Of a stretch of 5,437 bases of DNA, positions 1 to 5,036 are shown in pieces. A program made the position numbers and the translations under genes. Position 1 is the first letter of the stretch; the number at the start of each line of letters is the position of its first letter. Origin of the DNA: Anammoximicrobium sp032229885 (GTDB taxonomy: Bacteria; Planctomycetota; Planctomycetia; Pirellulales; Pirellulaceae); assembly GCA_032229885.1 (NCBI GenBank), contig JAVYAJ010000071.1, positions 1-5,437 on the forward strand, in the 5' to 3' direction. The notes under the pieces were generated by a model that saw only the letters and a program-made list of their open reading frames with translations, ran no database searches and had not been told where the DNA came from.

Positions 1-69
1 AAAAACGAGGTCATCGCCGAACTGATGGAGGAGAACGTCCGGTCAAAAAAAGCCAATGGAGAACTCTAA
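1..69 (+). CDS. IS3-family transposase OrfA, C-terminal end (partial)
   Basis: These are the last 22 codons of OrfA, the small DNA-binding subunit of an IS3-family transposase, ending in TAA at 67-69. The visible residues (KNEVIAELMEENVRSKKANG, then EL) match the end of the coiled-coil or leucine-zipper region that closes OrfA in this family; related proteins read roughly 'DEVIAELMEEHVRLKKALGEL'. The helix-turn-helix lies upstream, outside the window. OrfB continues in the -1 frame from the A7 run at 45-51, the standard IS3 arrangement in which OrfAB is made by programmed frameshifting. The start is not in the window. This part looks intact, but the downstream OrfB is broken, so a functional transposase is unlikely. 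Confidence 0.75.
   Translation, partial: KNEVIAELMEENVRSKKANGEL
45..51 (+). other. A7 slippery site for -1 frameshifting (OrfA to OrfAB)
   Basis: Seven A in a row are read in the OrfA frame as tcA AAA AAA gcc, which fits the X XXY YYZ heptamer used for -1 slippage in IS3 elements. Slipping back one base enters the frame that reads KKSQWRTLNGRWVPHDTR and then OrfB. The OrfA stop follows 16 bases later. No stimulatory stem-loop was identified with confidence. Confidence 0.6.
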
Positions 70-240
70 ACGGACGCTGGGTTCCTCACGACACGCGGGT
101 CGAGGTGGTGGATTATGTCAACCGTTGGGCCCGCCGGGCGGAACTGCCCGCCAAACGGTTGCTGGGCTGGCTGGGTCTGGGCGCCAGCAAGTTCTACCAG
201 TGCCGGGACCGCTACGGCAAGGCCAACGAGTACAACGATC
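45..240 (+). pseudogene. IS3-family transposase OrfB, N-terminal fragment
   Basis: In the -1 frame relative to OrfA, the sequence reads through WVPHDTRVEVVDYVNRW, then LPAKRLLGWLGLGASKFYQC, then RDRYGKANEYND. This matches the N-terminal helical region of IS3 OrfB, where relatives read 'HDTRDEVVDYV..W', 'GWLGV..SKFYDWR.RYG..NEHN' and continue 'GWVPRDFWLEDWE'. Here the match stops after NEYND, and the following residues (RARRTRRRG and on) have no family character. The rve integrase domain with the DDE triad is therefore absent. A GTG at 105 could act as an internal start, but expression as an OrfAB fusion is the family norm. I call it a pseudogene because of the truncation. Confidence 0.75.
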
Positions 241-462
241 GGGCGCGGCGGACAAGGCGTCGCGGCCGGTCAATACCGGGTGACGATCAGCAAACGCATC
301 ATGCCCGACGGTTCCGACGTGTCCGCGGACGACGACACCCCGCCCATCATGTCGCCGGCCCAGGAGACCCTGGCGGCAAAGTGCGGCGACCAGACGAGCA
401 CGACGCTGACGGCAAACGTCGGTTCGGACGGCAGTCCGATCGATTTCGCGTTGACCAAGTGA
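241..462 (+). pseudogene. 3' fragment of a carboxypeptidase-regulatory-like (CarbopepD) secreted protein
   Basis: Frame 1 becomes protein-like just after the IS3 similarity ends: GVAAGQYRVTISKRIMPDGS, then a segment with DDDTPPIMSPAQETLAAK, and an end in GSDGSPIDFALTK followed by TGA at 460-462. The 'G..AGQYRVTISK' strand and the closing 'TLTANV...SPIDFALTK' strand match the C-terminal half of the small planctomycete proteins with a carboxypeptidase-regulatory-like beta-sandwich, usually exported lipoproteins of about 130-150 residues. The N-terminal half, including the signal peptide, is missing and replaced by the IS3 fragment in another frame. Around 73 codons remain. There is no start codon or ribosome binding site that would give a sensible product, so this is a gene remnant. 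Confidence 0.6.
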
Positions 463-468
463 CGCCGC

Positions 469-516
469 GCTCGCACGTCGCGTGACAGGTAGGCTCGCGC
501 GTCGCGCGACAGATGG
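469..516. repeat. Two-copy 24-bp tandem repeat
   Basis: Units 469-492 and 493-516 share 18 of their first 20 bases (gctcgcAcgtcgcgTgacag against gctcgcGcgtcgcgCgacag) and then diverge in the last four. The second unit contains the perfect 10-bp palindrome gtcgcgcgac (501-510). The repeat starts just after the stop codon of the gene remnant. Function is unknown; slippage duplication is the simplest explanation. Confidence 0.7.
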
Positions 517-568
517 GATAGGGGGCGCACAGACGACGGCCTCATCGTCGCTCGACGACCACACTGGA

Positions 569-590
569 CGGCCACGCTCCGTCGTGGCCG
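569..590. terminator. Possible stem-loop between convergent genes
   Basis: The arms cggccacg (569-576) and cgtggccg (583-590) pair perfectly around a 6-base loop. The position between two converging 3' ends suits a transcription terminator. No T-run follows on either strand, so it is not a classical intrinsic terminator, and in DNA this GC-rich it may be chance. Confidence 0.25.
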
Positions 591-595
591 CAACC

Positions 596-741
596 GGGTG
601 GGACACGACGCCGCGTGACGAAACGCAACAGGCGCGACCGTGTCCCTTCAGGACAGCGTCCTTCCCGGCGGTCGCCGCCCAGCTCGAAAATGATGATTGG
701 ACAACGCGCTGGGGTGGGACACGCAGTGCCTTGGCGTGACG
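596..741. repeat. Dispersed two-part motif, two copies
   Basis: The 12-mer gggtgggacacg occurs at 596-607 and 712-723. Each copy is followed by gcgtgacg (613-620 and 734-741), with spacers of 5 and 10 bases. The order and orientation are the same in both copies. This may be a degenerate intergenic repeat or an old duplication of about 116 bp. No function can be assigned. Confidence 0.5.
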
Positions 742-782
742 CCCGTTGTCACGATTCGGGGAAATTGTCTTGGGCCAAGCCC

Positions 783-1964
783 TTATCCAGCGTCTGGGGC
801 GTTCGACCGCGCGGCCAACCGAGATTTGAGCCAGGCGTAAATTGCGTTTCCGATCTGCTGGTACCCGGCGACGTTCGGGTGGACGGCGTTGTTTTCGGGA
901 TAGCCATCGGTGACGTCCAGGTACAGTTCCGTGGGCACGATGAAAATTCCTTCGGCCTCGCGCCCGCCGAAGTGGGCCAGTTGTCGTTCGACCAGGCGAT
1001 GTTGGATCCGGCGCCAGTTCCAGCGCGGATAGGCCGCCTTGTAGTTGGCCACAAAGGCCTCGTCCCGGCTGTTCGCCGGCGTGGTCAGGCAGATGCCGAG
1101 CTGGGCGTGGGGCGCGGCCCGATGAAACGCGGCCAGAAGTCTGTCGGCTTCCTGAAACACGGCGGTGATGCCCGCTTCGAGGGCCTCTGGTTGGTCAGCC
1201 TTGAGGCCAAAACAGTCGTTGATGCCAAGCATGAACGTCACGTAATCCGGGGCCTGCCCGTCGCAGCGCTCGGCGATATATCGAGCGACGTCGAGCGTCG
1301 GCGTGGGCGGATCACCCGCGGCGAACACGAAGGGACTGCTGTTGGTCCGCGCGGCCAGCGAGCCGTCCGGATTGAATCGCGTGTTGAATGCCCGCCAGGT
1401 CCAACCGCCGTACCCCTCGTGGACGACGTTTTCCGCCGCCGAGGGCGGCTTGTGCGTGCCGAGCATCCGCCAAGTCGGATTGCCGGGCTGCGATAGCAAG
1501 CGGGCGACTTGGTTTGGGTACTGCGAGGCGTGAGTCAGGCTGTCGCCCACAATCAACAGCGCGATCTGACGCTTGCTGCCCGCGTCCGCAGGCGCCACGC
1601 ACACGCGGGTTGCGGCCTCCGCCAGCACGCGGCCCGCCGAGTCCGTCACACGCAGCGACAGCGGATGTTCGCCCACCTGCGCGGCCGTCGGCGTGAGTCG
1701 CCAGGCTCGCGCATCGGCCTGTCCGATCTCGCAGGTCACGGCAAATACCAGCTTGTCCGGCTCGGATGACAGGACGACGTTGGAAAAGTACAGACCGGTC
1801 TCGACGCCCGCAACGGCGTAAACAACCGGCGGCAGCGTCAGATGCAGTGACGGGGCCGAAGCCGAGGGCGGGGCGGCGTCGCCCGCGGCCGCTCGCCATC
1901 CGGGTGACACGGCGGCGAGCAGGGCGATCATGGCGAGAACCGCAGTTCTGGAGATCCTGTTCAT
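783..1964 (-). CDS. Secreted SGNH/GDSL-family hydrolase with N-terminal beta-rich domain
   Basis: A 393-residue esterase-type protein, probably removing acyl groups from a glycan or another ester; the substrate is unknown. Residues 1-27 form a Sec signal peptide (basic NRISR, hydrophobic AVLAMIALLAAV, AAA near the cleavage site). Residues ~40-125 form a beta-rich, Ig-like region, followed by the SGNH domain (~133-380). Block I is GDSLT with Ser142 as nucleophile; block II is GYGGW around Gly184-Gly187; block III is GIND with Asn249; block V is NAVHPN with His362. The residue three before the His is Asn359, where most families have Asp. ATG is at 1964-1962; upstream there is only a weak purine stretch (aaaagg) and no good Shine-Dalgarno. 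TAA stop is at 785-783. It diverges from the oxidoreductase gene, and a nested repeat lies 20-78 bp upstream of its start. The family call is firm, the function general. Confidence 0.88.
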   Translation of the reverse strand: MNRISRTAVLAMIALLAAVSPGWRAAAGDAAPPSASAPSLHLTLPPVVYAVAGVETGLYFSNVVLSSEPDKLVFAVTCEIGQADARAWRLTPTAAQVGEHPLSLRVTDSAGRVLAEAATRVCVAPADAGSKRQIALLIVGDSLTHASQYPNQVARLLSQPGNPTWRMLGTHKPPSAAENVVHEGYGGWTWRAFNTRFNPDGSLAARTNSSPFVFAAGDPPTPTLDVARYIAERCDGQAPDYVTFMLGINDCFGLKADQPEALEAGITAVFQEADRLLAAFHRAAPHAQLGICLTTPANSRDEAFVANYKAAYPRWNWRRIQHRLVERQLAHFGGREAEGIFIVPTELYLDVTDGYPENNAVHPNVAGYQQIGNAIYAWLKSRLAARSNAPDAG

Positions 1965-1983
1965 GGAGTGGGCGCCTTTTGCG

Positions 1984-2042
1984 TTCGAGTCGTGTTCGAG
2001 GCTGTAGAAGTGTTCGAGGCTGTTCCAATCCTATTCGAGTCG
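1984..2042. repeat. Nested TTCGAG repeat upstream of the SGNH hydrolase
   Basis: The 14-mer gtgttcgaggctgt occurs exactly at 1992-2005 and 2010-2023, 18 bp apart. It is flanked by ttcgagtcg at 1984-1992 and 2034-2042. TTCGAG therefore appears four times (starting at 1984, 1995, 2013 and 2034) within 59 bp. The nearest copy is 20 bp from the hydrolase start codon. This could be an operator array, a leader-RNA element, or a local duplication. Confidence 0.6.
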
Positions 2043-2387
2043 CTGGTATGCGGATCCCGAGCTCGCGGCGCTCGGTCGCCGTGAACCGGTCGATCCCAGG
2101 GTACAGTCGCGGGAACCCTGCGCGTGACGCCATCAGTTTGACCACGATGTCTACGGCAAGTCAAGATCGGCAAACCCCGGTCGCCCGCGGCTAGGGCTGC
2201 TTGCAGCGATGCGGTCGATCGGGCATAGTAGCCGAGCGTCGGACGCGCACCGTTGAGCGTCTCTACCCGGACGGTACAGGCCCCGGCGGCCTCGGCCACG
2301 TGAATTGCCAACACGGTCGACCATGTTGGGCGGTCACGCTTGCCGATCGCGGGAGCGATCCGTCCCGCTACCACTCGTTTTCCAATC

Positions 2388-2391
2388 GAGG
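2388..2391 (+). promoter_or_regulatory. Ribosome binding site of the Gfo/Idh/MocA gene
   Basis: GAGG lies 7 bases before the ATG at 2399. It supports that ATG over the upstream in-frame starts (the frame is open from 2201), whose extra residues have no family character and would bury the Tat signal inside the protein. Confidence 0.6.
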
Positions 2392-2398
2392 CCCTCGC

Positions 2399-3469
2399 AT
2401 GACACGCACGATCGAAACCAACCGCTCGCGTCGAACTTTCTTGAAGGCGTCGTCCGCGGCGACGCTCGCCGGAACGTTGGCTTCGCCGCTGGGATTCCCG
2501 TCGCTGCTGCGCGGCGATTCCGCCGATCGCCCGCTGCGGCTCGGCCTGGTGTCGGCGGCCACCTACGGCTATATGGACGCGCCGCGCACGCCAGGCTCGT
2601 TCCACGGCACGGCGTTCGCGACTACGTGCAACGGCTACGACGAGGCCAAACGCAAACAGATGGAAGGCACGTTCGTGGCCGCCCAAAAACGGCTCGAGGG
2701 CGTGCGCATCGTCCGCGTCTGGGATCCCAACCGCGCGGCGGCCCAGCGGCTGGCGGACACGTGCGGCATCCCGCAGGTTTGCGACAGTCCCGACGCATGT
2801 GCCGAAGACGTGGACGCGGTCTTGATCGTCGATGACGGTTCTGGGGCGCAGTGGAAGTACGCCCAGGCGCCGTTGCGCAAAGGCGTCCCAACCTATTGCG
2901 ACAAACCGCTGGCCATGACCGCCAAGGAAGCGCGACAGATCGCCGACCTAGCGCGCGAGACGGGCACGCCCTTCATGTCGGCCAGCTCGCTTCGCTTCGT
3001 GCCGGACGTGGTGGCGCTGGCCAAAGAGGCGCCGTCGCTGGGCGACATCCATATCGCCACGACGATTTGCGGCAACGAACTGGTGTACTACGGCATCCAC
3101 GCGCTCGAGATGGCCTATGCGGTCCTTGGCCGCGGCGCGGTGTCTTGCCTGAACGTCGGCCAACCGGGTCGCAACCTCGTCCGCGTGCGGTTCGAGAACG
3201 GTCGCGACCTGATGTTGATGGTCGGCGAACGCGAGTGGATGCGGGCGGGCTATCAGATCAACCTGTACGGAACCAAGGGCTGGCGGAGCTTGACGCCCAA
3301 CCTGGCGGACCTGTACTGGTATCTGCTCGACAAGTTCATCGAGCTTGTGCGCACCAAGCGCGAGGCCGTGCCGATCGACGAGGAAGTCGAGGTCATCGCG
3401 GTGCTCGAAGCGGGCAAACGGTCGTTGGCCGAGCAGCGCGAGGTGACCATCGCGGAAGTCCTGAAGTGA
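2399..3469 (+). CDS. Tat-exported Gfo/Idh/MocA-family oxidoreductase
   Basis: A 356-residue protein of the family of NAD(P)-dependent dehydrogenases acting mostly on sugars and cyclitols; the substrate is unknown. Residues 10-16 (SRRTFLK) are a twin-arginine signal followed by a hydrophobic stretch (~17-34), so the protein should cross the membrane folded, as many planctomycete members do. The Rossmann half spans ~46-170: strand LRLGLV (46-51), HG at 69-70, a second strand ending in WDP (108-110), DAVLIVDD (139-146), and CDKP (167-170) in place of the family EKP. The C-terminal half includes YGIH (231-234), with His234 in the place of the usual catalytic His. The first strand is not followed by GxGxxG: SAATYGYMD comes next, then an extra loop before HG, and residues ~77-100 also look inserted. 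Cofactor binding may be altered. It converges with the ceramidase-like gene. Confidence 0.88.
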   Translation: MTRTIETNRSRRTFLKASSAATLAGTLASPLGFPSLLRGDSADRPLRLGLVSAATYGYMDAPRTPGSFHGTAFATTCNGYDEAKRKQMEGTFVAAQKRLEGVRIVRVWDPNRAAAQRLADTCGIPQVCDSPDACAEDVDAVLIVDDGSGAQWKYAQAPLRKGVPTYCDKPLAMTAKEARQIADLARETGTPFMSASSLRFVPDVVALAKEAPSLGDIHIATTICGNELVYYGIHALEMAYAVLGRGAVSCLNVGQPGRNLVRVRFENGRDLMLMVGEREWMRAGYQINLYGTKGWRSLTPNLADLYWYLLDKFIELVRTKREAVPIDEEVEVIAVLEAGKRSLAEQREVTIAEVLK

Positions 3470-3526
3470 ACGGCGCGGCGATGCTCGCGGATCCGTCAGC
3501 GACGCGCACAGGGCCGCCGGCGGCAC
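3470..3526. other. Short convergent intergenic spacer with GC palindrome
   Basis: These 57 bp lie between the stop codons of the oxidoreductase and the ceramidase-like gene. The perfect 12-bp palindrome gccgccggcggc (3513-3524) sits just outside the minus-strand stop. With no unpaired centre and no T-run, it is a weak terminator candidate at best. Confidence 0.4.
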
Positions 3527-4786
3527 TCATGGCGCGGCCGACGACGCTCGCGGCGCGGCCGGCGACGGCGCCCGCTGGCACAGTTCATGAACCTTGCCGA
3601 TGATCCGCTCTTCGATTCCGGGCGCGTAAGGCGGCGCCTCGTAGCCACCTTCGGCCAACACTCGCTCGCTGGGAATGTAGCCAAAGTAGGCGTTGCTATA
3701 GCCGGCCACCCACACCAAGGCCGGCGGGCGGGCTAGTTCGCGTTTCAGCCGCAACGCGTAGTCCACAACCACTTCGCTGCCCAGCGCGACCAGCGTCACG
3801 TCGTCGCCGATCCGCAGCACCTGGACCGGATAGCGGCGCGTTTCTTTTGTCGCGTCCGCCCACGGCAGATCCACATAATCCAGGGCCGACGCAAGCGATC
3901 CATGCAGCGGGCGCGGATTGGCGATCAGGCCCGCTTCGACGGCCGTGGCCAGCGTCCGGCCATGCTGCCGAGCCAACTCGACCTGACTGCGCGGATACGG
4001 ATTCTGATCGGCGCCGCAGCCTGCGACGAACAGGGCTGTCAAGCCTGGCGTGTCGGCCTGCAGATATTCCTGGGCCCACCCGGCATAGTCGCCACAGAAC
4101 TCGTAGAAACCCAGCGTCGTGTTGTGGCAGGCATAGCCGAACAGCACGGCGCGTGGGTTGCCTTCGGCGTCGACTACAGACAGCACGGGCACCTCGTGAT
4201 CGACCGGTCCATCCGGGTTCGGGCTGTTCCTGTAGCCTGTTTCGGTCGGCAGACGGCGATTCATGGCGAACCCGGCGCGTGCATGGCTGTAGGTCAGCCG
4301 AGCCGGGCGCAGGTCGGCCAGCGCCTCGCCCACCAGGCGAGTCAGCGTGGTCTCCAGGAATCGGTGATAGTTGCGGCCCTCGTCCTCGCGCCCGGACCGT
4401 TCGCGATATTCGGGGCCGCTGTGCGTGTGCGAGGCGTTTAGCATCAGCGCGGCTGGCGGAATCTGGTACTGCTCTTCAACCTGCCGTTCGACGGCTTCGC
4501 GCAGCGTGACCAGCACGCCGATCAGGTCCAGCGTGACGATCACCACCCGCTGGCCTGATGCGTCCTCGAGCGCCAGGGCCTTGGCGTACAGATCTTGCAG
4601 CGTGCCTTCGGCGGGCTTTTTGCGGGCCGCATACCCGGCCATCCACATCAGCGTGTCCGGGGTGATCTTGGCGGTGGACACACCGGCCTTCCAGTCCCGC
4701 GCTGGCGCGCTCGGCGCCGCGGCTTGGGCCGCAGACGCGGCGAGCGCCAGGATCGAAAACAAGACATAGCGAGGGGCCAGTTTCAT
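3527..4786 (-). CDS. Secreted neutral/alkaline ceramidase-like protein (N-terminal domain family)
   Basis: A 419-residue protein resembling the N-terminal domain of neutral/alkaline non-lysosomal ceramidase, a zinc amidase. A Sec signal peptide covers ~1-22 (hydrophobic VLFSILALAASAA, then AQA). Family landmarks appear in order: WKAGVSTAKITP (32-43), NASHTHSGPE (117-126) with His120 and His122, ACHNTTLG with His221, GDYAGWA (232-238), GCGADQNPYPR (256-266), LGSEVVVDYA with Glu338, and SNAYFGYIPS (364-373) with Tyr367 or Tyr370. By comparison with the Pseudomonas enzyme, a His, a second His, a Glu and a Tyr would bind zinc. The amidase motif GDVSPN appears here as GADQNP, so Gln261 replaces the catalytic Ser. 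At 419 residues it is much shorter than true ceramidases (about 650-780) and lacks their C-terminal domain. Another metal-dependent hydrolase activity, or none, is more likely than ceramide cleavage. The tail (406-419) is Ala/Pro/Ser-rich. Confidence 0.85.
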   Translation of the reverse strand: MKLAPRYVLFSILALAASAAQAAAPSAPARDWKAGVSTAKITPDTLMWMAGYAARKKPAEGTLQDLYAKALALEDASGQRVVIVTLDLIGVLVTLREAVERQVEEQYQIPPAALMLNASHTHSGPEYRERSGREDEGRNYHRFLETTLTRLVGEALADLRPARLTYSHARAGFAMNRRLPTETGYRNSPNPDGPVDHEVPVLSVVDAEGNPRAVLFGYACHNTTLGFYEFCGDYAGWAQEYLQADTPGLTALFVAGCGADQNPYPRSQVELARQHGRTLATAVEAGLIANPRPLHGSLASALDYVDLPWADATKETRRYPVQVLRIGDDVTLVALGSEVVVDYALRLKRELARPPALVWVAGYSNAYFGYIPSERVLAEGGYEAPPYAPGIEERIIGKVHELCQRAPSPAAPRASSAAP

Positions 4787-5036
4787 ATCAGCGACTCCTG
4801 AAACAAGCGGGCGGCGCGTGGCGCAGAACTACGAGACACCGCCGAGCCCGCCGGCGGCCGAACGCGGTTCAACCCGCCGACACAGCCCGGCGGCCGTGGC
4901 GTCGTTGATCTTAACGCGGCCAAGGCCGCCAATCAAATGGTGCACCGCGAGTTCCAAACATCAGAATTGACCGGACATAGCGCGGGAAGTCTTTCCGGAT
5001 TGCCAGAAGAACGATCTAGACGCGCCATCATGGTAA
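4787..5036. other. Intergenic region upstream of the ceramidase-like gene
   Basis: This stretch holds the leader of the minus-strand gene and the boundary with the ISL3 remnant. The first part is very GC-rich, with two similar GC blocks (cccgccggcggccg at 4847-4860 and cccggcggccg at 4886-4896). From about 4930 the base composition becomes visibly more AT-rich, as in the transposase that follows, so the edge of transferred DNA may lie there. No gene or clear promoter is seen. Confidence 0.5.
4795..4799 (-). promoter_or_regulatory. Ribosome binding site of the ceramidase-like gene
   Basis: On the minus strand AGGAG lies 8 bases before the ATG at 4786-4784. This is the best Shine-Dalgarno in the window, and it fixes the start at the codon that opens the signal peptide. 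Confidence 0.75.

Larger units (their letters stand above)
1..242 (+). mobile_element. IS3-family insertion sequence remnant
   Basis: This is the middle part of an IS3-type element. It holds the C-terminal end of OrfA (1-69), a run of seven A that could serve as a -1 frameshift site, and the first part of OrfB in the -1 frame. OrfB similarity stops near position 240, before any of the DDE catalytic core, and no terminal inverted repeat is seen at that edge. The left part lies outside the window. The element cannot be autonomous on the right side, so it is a decayed copy. The family call rests on recognising the protein segments, not on a database search. Confidence 0.8.
463..782. other. Intergenic region with short repeats, no gene seen
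   Basis: These 320 bp lie between the 3' ends of the gene remnant (plus) and the SGNH hydrolase (minus), so transcription converges here. Open frames exist on both strands, but none has recognisable protein character, and they are what GC-rich DNA gives by chance. The stretch holds a 24-bp tandem repeat (469-516), an 8-bp perfect hairpin (569-590), and a two-part motif occurring twice (596-620 and 712-741). Confidence 0.6.
1965..2398. other. Divergent intergenic region (promoters expected, not located)
   Basis: These 434 bp separate the start codons of the hydrolase (minus) and the oxidoreductase (plus), so both promoters should lie here. No convincing -35/-10 pair is visible. The hydrolase side carries a nested TTCGAG repeat (1984-2042), and the oxidoreductase side ends in a GAGG ribosome binding site. 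The minus strand stays open across the region in one frame and reads fairly protein-like around 2180-2330 (for example VETLNGARPTLGYYARS), but I recognise no family and see no supported start, so I do not call a gene. Confidence 0.6.

Noticed and set aside
615..1496. Long plus-strand open frame across the 3' half of the SGNH gene.
   Set aside because: It is antisense to a clear SGNH hydrolase with complete family blocks, and the plus-strand translation has no recognisable character.
2136..2164. Possible minus-strand promoter: TTGACT (2164-2159) and TCAAAC (2141-2136) with a 17-bp spacer.
   Set aside because: The -10 matches only three of six bases, it lies about 170 bp from the hydrolase start, and planctomycete promoters often do not follow this consensus.
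2201..2398. N-terminal extension of the Gfo/Idh/MocA gene to an upstream ATG at 2201.
   Set aside because: The added 66 residues have no family character and would place the Tat signal inside the protein. The ATG at 2399 has a GAGG at the right distance.
3531..3561. ggcgcggccg repeated at 3531-3540 and 3552-3561.
   Set aside because: It lies in the Ala/Ser/Pro-rich C-terminal codons of the ceramidase-like gene, and low-complexity GC-rich coding sequence explains it.
4861..4879. GGTTCAA resembling a tRNA T-loop.
   Set aside because: The flanking bases do not form a T-stem, and no acceptor, D or anticodon arm can be built around it.
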